Positions 1 through 7,422 of a stretch of 12,807 nucleotides of DNA are shown in pieces. Both the position numbers and the translations under genes were made by a program. Position 1 is the first letter of the stretch, and each line of letters begins with the position of its first letter. The stretch comes from CAYWMP01 sp964459445 (GTDB taxonomy: Bacteria > Desulfobacterota > DSM-4660 > Desulfatiglandales > HGW-15). The notes under the pieces were generated by a model that saw nothing but the letters and a program-made list of their open reading frames with translations, did no database searches and had not been told where the DNA came from. The stretch is taken from positions 1-12,807 of the forward strand of contig CAYWMP010000173.1 of NCBI GenBank assembly GCA_964459445.1, given 5' to 3'.

Positions 1-112
1 CTTCCCTGAAGACATAGTTATAATTTGTCATTTGGTGTAAATATGAAAAAAAAAGTACCGTGGCTAACAGATCAGAAGAGGATTAATTTAACAAATAGGA
101 GACATTGCATAA

Positions 113-1009
113 ATGGATTGCGCAATTGAAGGCGAAGGCATGCATTATGAAGGGACCTGTATCAGGCCCCCCAGCGAAGCGTACAGCATATTGCTCCAGG
201 TCACCTTGGGGTGTTCCCACAACAAGTGCACATTTTGCGGGACGTACAAGGACAAAAGGTTCACCATCAAGGATGACAAAATCATTCTTAGCGATATCCT
301 ATTTGCCTCAAAATATATGAAACGGCAGGACAGGGTTTTCCTCATGGACGGGGATGCCCTCATTATTCCTCAAAAAAGACTCCTGTGGATTCTTGAGCGC
401 ATCAAGGAGCATCTCCCATGGGTCAGGAGAGTAGGCGCATACGCCAATGCAAAAAGCATTAAGATGAAAACTCCGGAGGAACTCATTGCCTTGAAGGAAA
501 ATGGTCTCGGCATTCTTTATTTGGGCGTTGAGAGTGGTGATGAAGTGACTTTGAAAAAAATCTGCAAAGGCGCCAGTGCCCAAAATCTCATCAACATGGG
601 AAGAAAGGTCAGGGAAGCCGGTATCAAGTTGTCTGTAACCGTACTTCTGGGGATCGGAGGAACGGAACGGTCCCTTGATCATGCTCGGGCAACCGGGGAA
701 CTGCTCAGTGCCATGGATCCCAATTATGTGGGCGCCCTCACGGTCATGGTTATTCCCGAGACACCCCTTGATGAAGAACACCAAAGAGGCGAGTTTCAAC
801 TCCTTGATGAAAGGGGCCTTCTCCTCGAGTTGCGAGAGATGATCGCCCATACCCATCTCAGCAAAGGATTGTTTTTCTCCAACCATGCATCGAATTACCT
901 GCCCGTCAAAGCAAGACTCCCAAAGGGAAAACAGGACGCCCTTGATCAGATTGACAGTGCACTCCGAGGCGAAATCGGTCTCAAACCGGAATGGATGCGT
1001 GCCTTATAA
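113..1009 (+). CDS. Radical SAM protein with CX4CX2C cluster motif
   Basis: This 298-residue protein should bind a [4Fe-4S] cluster and S-adenosylmethionine and generate a 5'-deoxyadenosyl radical; the substrate is unknown. The N-terminal part reads RPPSEAYSILLQVTLGCSHN and is followed by KCTFC, giving cluster cysteines at residues 34, 39 and 42. Their spacing is CX4CX2C rather than the textbook CX3CX2C. Further TIM-barrel landmarks are FLMDGDALI (about 82-90), LYLGVESGDE (about 135-144, the usual place of the SAM-contacting acidic residue) and a glycine-rich VLLGIGG. There is no B12, TRAM or second-cluster domain. AGGAGA at 97-102 is well spaced from the ATG at 113. A second ATG at 140 (MHYEG) would give the N-terminus I associate with this family, so the first nine residues may not be native. 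It converges on the molybdopterin gene and shares no operon with it. The radical SAM assignment is firm; the function is open. Confidence 0.88.
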   Translation: MDCAIEGEGMHYEGTCIRPPSEAYSILLQVTLGCSHNKCTFCGTYKDKRFTIKDDKIILSDILFASKYMKRQDRVFLMDGDALIIPQKRLLWILERIKEHLPWVRRVGAYANAKSIKMKTPEELIALKENGLGILYLGVESGDEVTLKKICKGASAQNLINMGRKVREAGIKLSVTVLLGIGGTERSLDHARATGELLSAMDPNYVGALTVMVIPETPLDEEHQRGEFQLLDERGLLLELREMIAHTHLSKGLFFSNHASNYLPVKARLPKGKQDALDQIDSALRGEIGLKPEWMRAL

Positions 1010-1015
1010 TAGATT

Positions 1016-1043
1016 GGTTCCGGGTTCCGGGTTCTAGGTTCAG
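1016..1043 (+). repeat. Four tandem GGTTCNN heptamers
   Basis: Four consecutive 7-base units, GGTTCCG, GGTTCCG, GGTTCTA and GGTTCAG, fill the gap between the stop codons of the two convergent genes. Further right the gap also holds CTGGATCCAG, a perfect 10-base palindrome at 1067-1076. No U-tract follows either element, so a terminator role is not shown. Related heptamer arrays occur at 6104-6131, 9299-9330 and 9894-9919. Confidence 0.7.
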
Positions 1044-1078
1044 CTTAGGATTTTGGATCTTGCATCCTGGATCCAGAA

Positions 1079-3127
1079 TCACGCCTTTCTAATATTGCAC
1101 TGTAACGACTTCATATCCGGATAGCCCATGATCGGTTCCCGGCACTTGACGTCGGTGAGCAGATTGGCGTTGGCGTCCCCTCCCCAACCATGGGGGACCA
1201 ACACGACTCCCTCGGCTACCCGATCATCCACCCGGACCTTCATCTTCACTTGACCCCGATTGGTTTCCACCATCACGTTATCCCCATTCTCAATGCCATA
1301 TTTCACTGCTGTTTGGGGGCCGATCTCAGCCAATGGCTCAGGACAAAGTTTTTGAAGGGCACCTATATTTCTGTATTGTGAGTGGGTGTAATAGAGGTTG
1401 CGATTCCCTGTCGAGAGGATCAATGGGTATTTTTTTAAGAATTTTTCATCGCCCCTTTTCGGACCCCTTTCAGGCTCAAGAAAAGTGGGCAGAGGATCGA
1501 AGCCCACCTTCTCAAGGGCCTCGCTGTAAATTTCGATTTTTCCCGAGGGGGCGCGGAACAACCCTTCCGAAGTCGTGTATTCCTTTTGCCGATAAAAGTC
1601 CCCTTCCGGCTTTTCATTCAAAAGATAATCAAAGGTCAGGCCGGTCGTCGCGAGCTCATGGGTGACCAATTCCTCTTCAGATTTCCAGGGGAATTGATCC
1701 GCCATATCCATTCTCTTTGCCAGCTCGGTATAAAAGCGCCATTCAGACCAGCTTTCATGGAGGGGCTCGATACACTTTTTCCTGAGCATCAGGAAAGGGA
1801 CACAGTGGCACACACCATAGGTATAGGCCACCCCCCATTTCTCCAAATGGGAACACGCGGGCAGCGTGTAGTGGGCTTCTCTTCCGGTCTCGGTCATAAA
1901 TAGATCGTGCACTACTAAAAGCTCCAATTTTCTGAATGCCTCTTTGAAGGCATTGCTGTCAGGCATGGAAACCAGGGGATTGCCGCCGACCACCAGGAAG
2001 GCCTTCAATTTTTCGGGAATATTCTCAGGCACAACGGTGACCACACCATAGGGACTTCTGCGTTCCCAGATCTCGAAGAACAGGGGGTATTGATCTGAAC
2101 CCAACGGATCGCCTTCCACATCCTTTCCCACGTAACTCAATCGCGGTGCGGGGCACGTCACCCATCCGCCCGGCACATTGATATTGCCGGTAATGGTTTG
2201 GAGAATGGAAAAGGCACGGCTGTTCTGTGTTCCATTTGCTGTCTGGTCATGGGTGCAGGTGCCTTGGAAGATGCTGGCTCCCTTGGTGCCGGCGAACAAT
2301 CTTGCGAGTCCGCGAGTCTCCTCTGCCGGGACCCAGGTGATCTCTTGTGCCCACTCCGGCGTATATTTCTTTACATGGGGCACGAGTTTGTCAAAGCCAT
2401 AGGTGTGTTCTTCTATGAAATCCCGGTCATAGAGCTTTTCATCTACGATTACATTGATGAGGGCCAAGGCCAGGGCACCGTCCGTGCCGGGTCTGATGCG
2501 CAAGTACATATCCGCCTGATCGGCCAGAGGGATACGTTTGGGATCAATCACCACCAGCTTTGCACCCTTTTTCAAATTCTTTTTCAAACTAAACTTGAGG
2601 GGAAAGTCGGATTGATCGGGATTGTGTCCCCAGAGTACGTAGAGGTTAGAATCCATCTCTTCAACGGGATAACGGCCGAAGGTCATCTGCCGCACCCGAA
2701 TACGCATGCGGAAACAAACACTTTCCACAGAGAAAAAATTTGGGGACCCAAAGGCGGCCTTGAACCTTTGAGTGAGACTTACCATTTCAATATTCTCTAC
2801 GCCTAGGGAACCGCTGAAAACCCCGAGCACTTGGGGGCCGAACTCGTCTCTAAGTTGCCCCAGTTTTGCCGCGATCTCATCAAGGGCCTGTTCCCAGGAA
2901 ATCCTCTCGAAGTTTCCATTCACCCGCTTCATGGGATACTTTATGCGATCCGGATGATAGATATTTTTAAGCGCGTTGGTCCCCTTCGGACAAAGTCGCC
3001 CTTTATTCATGGGGTGAGACTCCAGGCCCCTGACCTTGACTGCTTTGCCATCCTCTATGGTCACCCTGCAACCACAGCTGTGATAACAAAGGGTACAATC
3101 CGTCATGATTTCTTTTGCATCACCCAT
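1079..3127 (-). CDS. Molybdopterin (Mo/W) oxidoreductase, DMSO reductase family
   Basis: This catalytic subunit of about 682 residues should carry a bis-molybdopterin Mo or W site and one [4Fe-4S] cluster. Numbered from the ATG at 3127, the cluster motif is Cys11, Cys14, Cys18 and Cys46 (CX2CX3CX27C). Lys48 in CPKG is the conserved lysine thought to lie between cluster and pterin. Cys138 in VESVCF is the best candidate metal ligand. The C-terminal domain (about 560-680) is the molybdopterin-dinucleotide-binding fold, with LILSTGNRN, YGIENGD and VPHGWGG. No twin-arginine signal is visible, so it is probably cytoplasmic. No iron-sulfur or membrane partner subunit lies nearby. Start choice: GAGG at 3140-3137 stands 9 bases before the ATG at 3127; a GTG at 3142 is also open but poorly served. 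Acetylene hydratase belongs to the same broad group, but its catalytic Asp after the second cluster Cys is Tyr15 here, so that reaction is unlikely. The substrate is unknown. Confidence 0.9.
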   Translation of the reverse strand: MGDAKEIMTDCTLCYHSCGCRVTIEDGKAVKVRGLESHPMNKGRLCPKGTNALKNIYHPDRIKYPMKRVNGNFERISWEQALDEIAAKLGQLRDEFGPQVLGVFSGSLGVENIEMVSLTQRFKAAFGSPNFFSVESVCFRMRIRVRQMTFGRYPVEEMDSNLYVLWGHNPDQSDFPLKFSLKKNLKKGAKLVVIDPKRIPLADQADMYLRIRPGTDGALALALINVIVDEKLYDRDFIEEHTYGFDKLVPHVKKYTPEWAQEITWVPAEETRGLARLFAGTKGASIFQGTCTHDQTANGTQNSRAFSILQTITGNINVPGGWVTCPAPRLSYVGKDVEGDPLGSDQYPLFFEIWERRSPYGVVTVVPENIPEKLKAFLVVGGNPLVSMPDSNAFKEAFRKLELLVVHDLFMTETGREAHYTLPACSHLEKWGVAYTYGVCHCVPFLMLRKKCIEPLHESWSEWRFYTELAKRMDMADQFPWKSEEELVTHELATTGLTFDYLLNEKPEGDFYRQKEYTTSEGLFRAPSGKIEIYSEALEKVGFDPLPTFLEPERGPKRGDEKFLKKYPLILSTGNRNLYYTHSQYRNIGALQKLCPEPLAEIGPQTAVKYGIENGDNVMVETNRGQVKMKVRVDDRVAEGVVLVPHGWGGDANANLLTDVKCREPIMGYPDMKSLQCNIRKA

Positions 3128-3308
3128 TGTTCTAAACCTCACATTAAGATCTAACTACCTTGATTAAACATCATCATTTTACTACCCCTGACGGCGCAAT
3201 AACAACAAATTCCCGATAGGTTCCGGCCAAAGCTGGGCTATCCTGACCCACACTAGTGCTTTCGATTGAACTTTGCCCAATCGATAGCAATAAAGAAAAA
3301 GACGCTAT

Positions 3309-3338
3309 ATTTCATATTATGAAATTATATTTCATAAT
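3309..3338. promoter_or_regulatory. Overlapping palindromic operator, TGAAA-N5-TTTCA type
   Basis: Two dyads share a half-site. ATTTCAT-ATT-ATGAAAT occupies 3309-3325, and a perfect dyad with 10-base arms and a 3-base centre occupies 3316-3338 (arms ATTATGAAAT and ATTTCATAAT). The core TGAAA-N5-TTTCA resembles the KdgR box of IclR-family regulators, and an IclR-family gene lies two genes away at 5216. The right end of the dyad covers the -10 box of the leftward promoter. Binding by that regulator is an inference. Confidence 0.6.
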
Positions 3339-3363
3339 ACCACTAGGGCCATTTCCCTGTCAA
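3334..3363 (-). promoter_or_regulatory. Predicted sigma-70-type promoter for the oxidoreductase
   Basis: Read on the minus strand, TTGACA (3363-3358) is followed after 18 bases by TATTAT (3339-3334). The -35 box is a perfect consensus and the -10 box differs at one position. It points toward the molybdopterin gene and predicts a leader of about 200 bases. The -10 box overlaps the palindrome at 3316-3338, which fits repression by a bound protein. Confidence 0.5.
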
Positions 3364-3423
3364 CTATACTGCAACGGTCCTTGATATTTTATAAGGTAGG
3401 ATAAATCCTTTTATGAATACTTG

Positions 3424-3452
3424 TTGACATCCTTCAAAGGCTCGTATATTTT
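3424..3452 (+). promoter_or_regulatory. Possible upstream promoter for the acyl-CoA synthetase
   Basis: A consensus TTGACA (3424-3429) is followed after 17 bases by TATTTT (3447-3452). It would act in tandem with the promoter at 3451-3479. The -10 box is weaker than that of the downstream candidate, in an AT-rich stretch where chance matches are common. Confidence 0.3.
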
Positions 3453-3479
3453 GAATTATAAAATATATTTTCATATTAT
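3451..3479 (+). promoter_or_regulatory. Predicted sigma-70-type promoter for the acyl-CoA synthetase
   Basis: TTGAAT (3451-3456) is followed after exactly 17 bases by TATTAT (3474-3479), about 70 bases upstream of the synthetase ATG. The -10 box lies inside the TTTCATATTATGAA repeat at 3469-3482, the same arrangement as at the leftward promoter. Confidence 0.5.
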
Positions 3480-3482
3480 GAA
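3469..3482. promoter_or_regulatory. Second operator copy, TTTCATATTATGAA
   Basis: This 14-base sequence is identical to 3310-3323 and contains the perfect dyad TTCAT-ATT-ATGAA. It sits on the -10 box of the rightward promoter. Two exact copies 159 bases apart, each next to a promoter of opposite direction, suggest one regulator controls both units, possibly with looping. This is inferred from sequence only. Confidence 0.55.
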
Positions 3483-3555
3483 CCCATTCCACTAATAACC
3501 TTTTTCATAAATTCTAATCTCATTAATCTCAACAACCTGAAATCTAATAATAAAT

Positions 3556-5160
3556 ATGGAATGGATTAATGCTCTGACAGTTGGAGAGGTTCTCGAAAGG
3601 GGAGCCGATCTTGCGCCCGACAAAACGGCTGTGGTCGATGACGATGAGAGAATAACCTATGGGGATCTGAATGCCTTGGCCGAAGCCCTGGCGGTAGGTT
3701 TCACGGAAATGGGGCTCAAAAAGGGTGATCGCGTCGCCATCTACATGAAGAACTCCGTCCCCTTTATGGTCGCCTTTTATGCGCTCCAAAAACTAGGGAT
3801 CATAGTGGCCTGGGTAAATCCATTGTATCGGACGTCTGAAGCTGAATTCATCCTCAAAAACTCGGGCGCCAGATCTGTCATAGTATGCGATGAGTGGGAG
3901 GGTTACGACTATGTCGAATCCATTATGACTATTAAAAAGAACCTACCCGAACTTGAAACCATTATTGTGGTCGGCGACCGGGTGCCTGAACATGCAATCA
4001 GCTTTGATAGCCTTATCCGAGAAGCCGCTGAAAAAAAATACGAACCCCCTTCTATCGATAATCAAAATGATCTGGCCATGCTCATTTACACCTCCGGGAC
4101 GACCGGGTTGCCCAAGGGCGCGATGATCACCCATTATCAATCCGTGAGAGCCGGGTTGCAATATTCCTTCGGCGTGAGCGCATCATCAGAGGATGTTTTC
4201 ATCGGGTTTCTTCCAATGAGCCATTCCTATGGTTGTGGCGCTATCCTGATCCAACCCCTGTTACTCCTTTCGACCGTGGTTCTCATGGACAAGTTTGTTG
4301 TGGAAAAGGCCTTCAACCTCATAGAAAAGGAAAAAATCACCCTACAGCTCGCAGCGCCGGCCCACTATATCCTCGAACTCAATCATCCTAAACGATCCGA
4401 TTACAATCTTAGCTCCCTCCGTGCTGGCTTGATTGCCGGGCAAATTTCACCCGAGGGTTTGATTACGCGGGTCGAGAAGGAGATGGGAATCTATCTCACC
4501 TCCTTCTGGGGGGCTTCAGAGGTTGGGCCGGGAGTGGGAATCATGTGCCCCTACCCTTCACCTTTAGATATCAGGGAGAGTTATATCGGACAGCCCATCG
4601 CCGATACGGATATAGAAGTTGTGGACCCTGAGTCCCATGAAGAGCTCGATGACGGAGAGATCGGAGAGCTAACCCTATCCGGATGGCATGTGCTCAAAGG
4701 GTATTGGAATAATCCTGAAGAAACCCGAAAACAAATCATCGACGGTCGGCTTTTTATGGGCGATCTGGTTTCAAGAGAAGAGGACAACTTCTTCAAGGTC
4801 TATGGCAGGACAAAGGACTTGATCAATCGTGGCGGATACAAGATTTATCCCTATGAATTGGAATCCCTTATCATCGAACACCCCGCGATCAATGAAGCCT
4901 GCGTGGTGGCCACGCCCAATCCGGTTTTAGGAGAAAACATCTGCGTATGTATCACCCTCAAGGAAGGGCAGAGCATTGGCCTGAGCGATCTCAGGAAATT
5001 TCTGAAGGATTCCATTGCCCCCCATAAGCTGCCCAATGAGCTTTGCATTATGAAGGAGTTCCCGAGGCTTTCCGGGGGTGTAAAGCTGAACAAATTCGGC
5101 AAGGGCGGCGTCACCGAATTGGCTCTGCAGGATGACAACAGGGAAATATATAGAAAATAA
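3556..5160 (+). CDS. AMP-forming acyl-CoA synthetase (CoA ligase)
   Basis: This 534-residue ANL-superfamily enzyme activates a carboxylic acid with ATP to an acyl-adenylate and then to the CoA thioester. The ATP-binding loop A3 is YTSGTTGLPKG (178-188). SFWGASEVG (317-325) is the A5 region with the usual Glu, and GD (402-403) is the A7 ribose-binding aspartate. GRTKDLINRGGYKIYPYELE (417-436) is the A7-A8 hinge. The A10 end reads PRLSGGVKLNKFGK (503-516). Counting from the conserved Pro, Val509 takes the usual place of the catalytic Lys, with Lys510 directly after it, so Lys510 or Lys513 may serve. There is no signal peptide, so it is cytosolic. The Shine-Dalgarno sequence is weak and no other start is nearby. 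It is followed 55 bases later by the iclR-type gene. Length and motifs fit medium- or long-chain or aromatic acid ligases; the substrate cannot be told. Confidence 0.92.
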   Translation: MEWINALTVGEVLERGADLAPDKTAVVDDDERITYGDLNALAEALAVGFTEMGLKKGDRVAIYMKNSVPFMVAFYALQKLGIIVAWVNPLYRTSEAEFILKNSGARSVIVCDEWEGYDYVESIMTIKKNLPELETIIVVGDRVPEHAISFDSLIREAAEKKYEPPSIDNQNDLAMLIYTSGTTGLPKGAMITHYQSVRAGLQYSFGVSASSEDVFIGFLPMSHSYGCGAILIQPLLLLSTVVLMDKFVVEKAFNLIEKEKITLQLAAPAHYILELNHPKRSDYNLSSLRAGLIAGQISPEGLITRVEKEMGIYLTSFWGASEVGPGVGIMCPYPSPLDIRESYIGQPIADTDIEVVDPESHEELDDGEIGELTLSGWHVLKGYWNNPEETRKQIIDGRLFMGDLVSREEDNFFKVYGRTKDLINRGGYKIYPYELESLIIEHPAINEACVVATPNPVLGENICVCITLKEGQSIGLSDLRKFLKDSIAPHKLPNELCIMKEFPRLSGGVKLNKFGKGGVTELALQDDNREIYRK

Positions 5161-5215
5161 TATCTTTCTGGCCAGCAACCAAGCCCTATGCTTATAATGA
5201 TTAGAGATATGAAAA

Positions 5216-5995
5216 ATGACCCAGCAATCCATATATAGAGTACAGGCATTGGAAAGGGCCTTTGATATTATTGATTGTTTCTCCTTTCAAAATAGGGAGA
5301 TGACCCTTTCTGATATCGTCCACAAGACGGGTCTCAATAAGACCACCGCGAAACGCCTCATTTCAAACCTCACAGATAGAGGCTACCTCCAGCAAAACCC
5401 CAGTTCAAAACGATACCAACTCGGCCTCCGACTTTTCGAGTTAGGCGGCATCGTGTTTTCCTCGTTCAATCTTCGCGAGGCTGCTGCAAACCCCATGACC
5501 AGGCTTCAGAAGGAGACGGGGGCCACCGTCCTCATGGGTGTTGTGATGGACGATCAACTTCTCTACGTTGACAAGCGTGAAGGGGACGGGATGATCCGCA
5601 TTTCTTCGGATATCGGATGGAGAAGACCCCTCCATTACGGCATGCTGGGCATGGTTCTTATGGCCTTTCTTGATCAAAAAAAGATCAAAGATATTCTCAA
5701 AAAAGCACCCTTAGAGTCCCACACGCCCTATTCAATCACCGATGTGGACGCCTTTAGCCTTAGGCTAGAACAAATTCGGAATCAAGGATATGTCCTGGAA
5801 AAGGAAGAAGCTGTCGAAGGTGTGCTGGGTGTCGCCGGCCCCATAAGGGACTATTCCCGTCAAGTGATCGCCGCTCTTGGTATCGCATTACCCATGAGCC
5901 AAAGCAATGTGAAGGGCGGGTTAAACGGGTTTTTTGAATTGGTCCGTAAGACCTGTGAAGGCATTTCTTCCGATTTAGGGTATTTAAGAATCTAA
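5216..5995 (+). CDS. IclR-family transcriptional regulator
   Basis: This 259-residue DNA-binding regulator has a winged helix-turn-helix at about residues 6-65 (LSDIVHKTGLNKTTAKRLIS, with the recognition helix around 41-52, then the wing RGYLQQNPSSKRYQLG). The IclR effector-binding domain spans about 75-255, with LLYVDKREG, RPLHYGMLGMVLMAF and GVLGVAGPIRD. Family members bind small organic acids and repress or activate catabolic operons from about 15-bp palindromes. It sits 55 bases after the CoA synthetase and 186 bases before the TRAP genes, so it probably governs this cluster; the TTTCAT/ATGAAA palindromes at 3309-3338 and 3469-3482 are candidate sites. An ATG at 5209 is in another frame and stops quickly, so 5216 is the start, with weak AGAGAT upstream. 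Confidence 0.92.
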   Translation: MTQQSIYRVQALERAFDIIDCFSFQNREMTLSDIVHKTGLNKTTAKRLISNLTDRGYLQQNPSSKRYQLGLRLFELGGIVFSSFNLREAAANPMTRLQKETGATVLMGVVMDDQLLYVDKREGDGMIRISSDIGWRRPLHYGMLGMVLMAFLDQKKIKDILKKAPLESHTPYSITDVDAFSLRLEQIRNQGYVLEKEEAVEGVLGVAGPIRDYSRQVIAALGIALPMSQSNVKGGLNGFFELVRKTCEGISSDLGYLRI

Positions 5996-6005
5996 AGTCT
6001 CATGC

Positions 6006-6038
6006 GGCGGATAGGTAGGCGATAAGGGTTAATCCGCC
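6006..6038. other. Inverted repeat GGCGGAT/ATCCGCC after iclR-type gene
   Basis: Seven-base perfect arms (6006-6012 and 6032-6038) enclose 19 bases, starting 11 bases after the regulator's stop codon. No T-run follows, so it is a hairpin or protein site rather than a clear intrinsic terminator. Confidence 0.35.
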
Positions 6039-6103
6039 AGAAGTAGGTTGGATTAATCTGAGAATTGCGTCCTAAAATAAGGGATGTCAACTGATTATTA
6101 CCT

Positions 6104-6131
6104 TTAAACCTTAAACCCGGAACCATTAACC
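6104..6131 (-). repeat. Four tandem GGTTNNN heptamers (minus strand)
   Basis: On the plus strand the units are TTAAACC, TTAAACC, CGGAACC and ATTAACC, which read on the minus strand as GGTTAAT, GGTTCCG, GGTTTAA and GGTTTAA. There are exactly four units, as at 1016-1043, with a more degenerate 3' half. The array lies in the leader of dctP, ending 50 bases before its ATG. Confidence 0.55.
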
Positions 6132-6181
6132 ATTTATTCTAAGGGGATGATAAACCAACATAAAGGAAGGAGGGTTTAAAG

Positions 6182-7276
6182 ATGAGACACCAAAAACATT
6201 TTCTTGTGGCCGGCATTCTATGCTTCCTGTTCACCCTAACCGTTTTACCGCTGAACGCGGCCTTTGCCGCATCGGATGTGATCAACTTCAAATTTGCAAA
6301 CTACTTCCCGCCTCCCGCCAAACACTCCAAGATCTGTGAGGAATTTGTTGCTGATCTTGAAAAGAGAACCGGCGGGAAAATAAAAACACGGTATTTTGCA
6401 GGCGGTTCATTGCTCAGGGCGCCCGCCATCTATAAGGGTGTGGCCAGCGGCATCGCGGACATGGGCCTTGCCCACGTCCTCTATACGCCGGGCAGGATGC
6501 CCGTGACCGAAGCGATATCCATGCCTGTGGGCTACCCCAGTGCTTGGGTCGCCACCCATGTCATCAACGACTTCTATGACAAATATCAACCCAAGGAATG
6601 GGGCAAAGTCAAGGTACTCTGGATGCATGCTGCTGCAACCAGTCTCGTTATCTCAAAGAAGCCCGTTAGAAAACTCGAAGATTTCAAAGGGCTTACTATC
6701 AGGGCACCGGGACGCGCCGGCGACATCATCAAGGCCCTGGGGGGGACTCCGGCACCCACGCCTATGATGGAAGTCTATGATGCCATTGCCAAAGGCGTGA
6801 ATGACGGGGTATACACACCCTATGAAACCATCAAAACCTTTCGCTTCGCCGAGGTTGTTGATTATACAACCATTAGCTGGCAGATCGGCAATACTTATCC
6901 CTTTTATGTGATCATGAACCAGAAAAGCTATAACAAGCTGAGCGCCGAACAAAAAGAGATCTTTGATCGGCTTTGTGGTGAATACCGAGAAAAATTCGCA
7001 TTGATGTGGAATGAAATCGACCTGGTGGGCAGAGGTTTTGGGGCAAAGAAAGGCGTTGAGTACATTGAATTATCTCAGGACGAAGCCGCCCGATGGAAAA
7101 AGGCCGTAGCGCCCGTCATCGAAAACTACATCAAGGACATGGTTAAGAAGGGCTACGCCGAAAATGATGTAAGAGGCTGGTTTAGTTTCATTGACGAAAG
7201 GATCAAGTATTGGACCGCTAAGCAAATCGAATACAAGATCCCTTCAGCGACCGGCCCGGCGGAGATGAGACCCTAG
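6182..7276 (+). CDS. dctP: TRAP transporter substrate-binding protein DctP
   Basis: This 364-residue periplasmic receptor binds a carboxylate-type solute and delivers it to the DctQM membrane unit. A Sec signal peptide is clear: basic MRHQKH, a hydrophobic core (about 7-24) and a likely cut after AAFAA (about residue 30). The mature part has the DctP-family order: NFKFANYFPPPAKHS, then FAGGSLLRAP, and LTIRAPG, whose Arg174 is at the place of the conserved carboxylate-binding arginine. A long helix region follows with PMMEVYDAIAKGVNDG. AAGGAGG at 6167-6173 is a strong ribosome site 8 bases before the ATG, suggesting high expression as usual for the receptor. A strong hairpin follows at 7353-7378 before dctQ. 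The ligand is probably an organic acid, from the family and the neighbouring CoA ligase, but its identity is unknown. Confidence 0.95.
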   Translation: MRHQKHFLVAGILCFLFTLTVLPLNAAFAASDVINFKFANYFPPPAKHSKICEEFVADLEKRTGGKIKTRYFAGGSLLRAPAIYKGVASGIADMGLAHVLYTPGRMPVTEAISMPVGYPSAWVATHVINDFYDKYQPKEWGKVKVLWMHAAATSLVISKKPVRKLEDFKGLTIRAPGRAGDIIKALGGTPAPTPMMEVYDAIAKGVNDGVYTPYETIKTFRFAEVVDYTTISWQIGNTYPFYVIMNQKSYNKLSAEQKEIFDRLCGEYREKFALMWNEIDLVGRGFGAKKGVEYIELSQDEAARWKKAVAPVIENYIKDMVKKGYAENDVRGWFSFIDERIKYWTAKQIEYKIPSATGPAEMRP

Positions 7277-7352
7277 AGCCAACTATAAAAATGAAAACCT
7301 AGCAAGCAACACCAATTCCGGTTGATCCACCGGAGGATTTCAGAACCTGGGA

Positions 7353-7378
7353 AAAGAGGGGCGGCTGAGCCCCTCTTT
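7353..7378 (+). terminator. Hairpin between dctP and dctQ (attenuating terminator)
   Basis: Perfect 10-base arms AAAGAGGGGC (7353-7362) and GCCCCTCTTT (7369-7378) enclose a 6-base loop. Only three T residues follow or end the stem, so termination would be partial. Its position lets the receptor message accumulate or be stabilised while a fraction reads through into dctQM. Confidence 0.6.
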
Positions 7379-7422
7379 GTTCCAGAAACCGATACTCAGT
7401 CCGATCGTATAAGCAGCTTCCT

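Larger units (their letters stand above)
3143..3555. other. AT-rich divergent intergenic region
   Basis: No gene is visible between the start of the oxidoreductase and the acyl-CoA synthetase. The segment from about 3290 to 3550 is strongly AT-rich and holds the promoters and palindromes listed separately. The part from 3143 to 3290 is an unremarkable leader of the oxidoreductase and contains one isolated GGTTCCG at 3219-3225. Confidence 0.7.

Noticed and set aside
19..24. TATAAT upstream of the radical SAM gene
   Set aside because: It is a perfect -10 match, but its -35 region would fall at or before the window edge, so a promoter cannot be judged.
308..886. Minus-strand open frame of 192 codons within the radical SAM gene
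   Set aside because: The plus-strand frame has clear radical SAM motifs and a ribosome site; the reverse frame has neither.
1016..1043. Heptamer arrays as a CRISPR array
   Set aside because: The units are 7 bases with no spacers of 25-40 bases, and no cas gene is present.
2198..2806. Open plus-strand frame of about 200 codons inside the oxidoreductase gene
   Set aside because: It lies wholly opposite the molybdopterin gene, whose motifs run through the full length; the plus-strand translation shows no family features.
1079..3127. Acetylene hydratase as the identity of the molybdopterin enzyme
   Set aside because: Cluster positions, Lys48 and a Cys ligand are similar, but the Asp following the second cluster Cys in acetylene hydratase is Tyr here, and the neighbourhood points to acid metabolism.
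6048..6078. TTGGAT-19-TAAAAT as a promoter for dctP
   Set aside because: The spacer is too long and both boxes deviate; it is not convincing enough to annotate.
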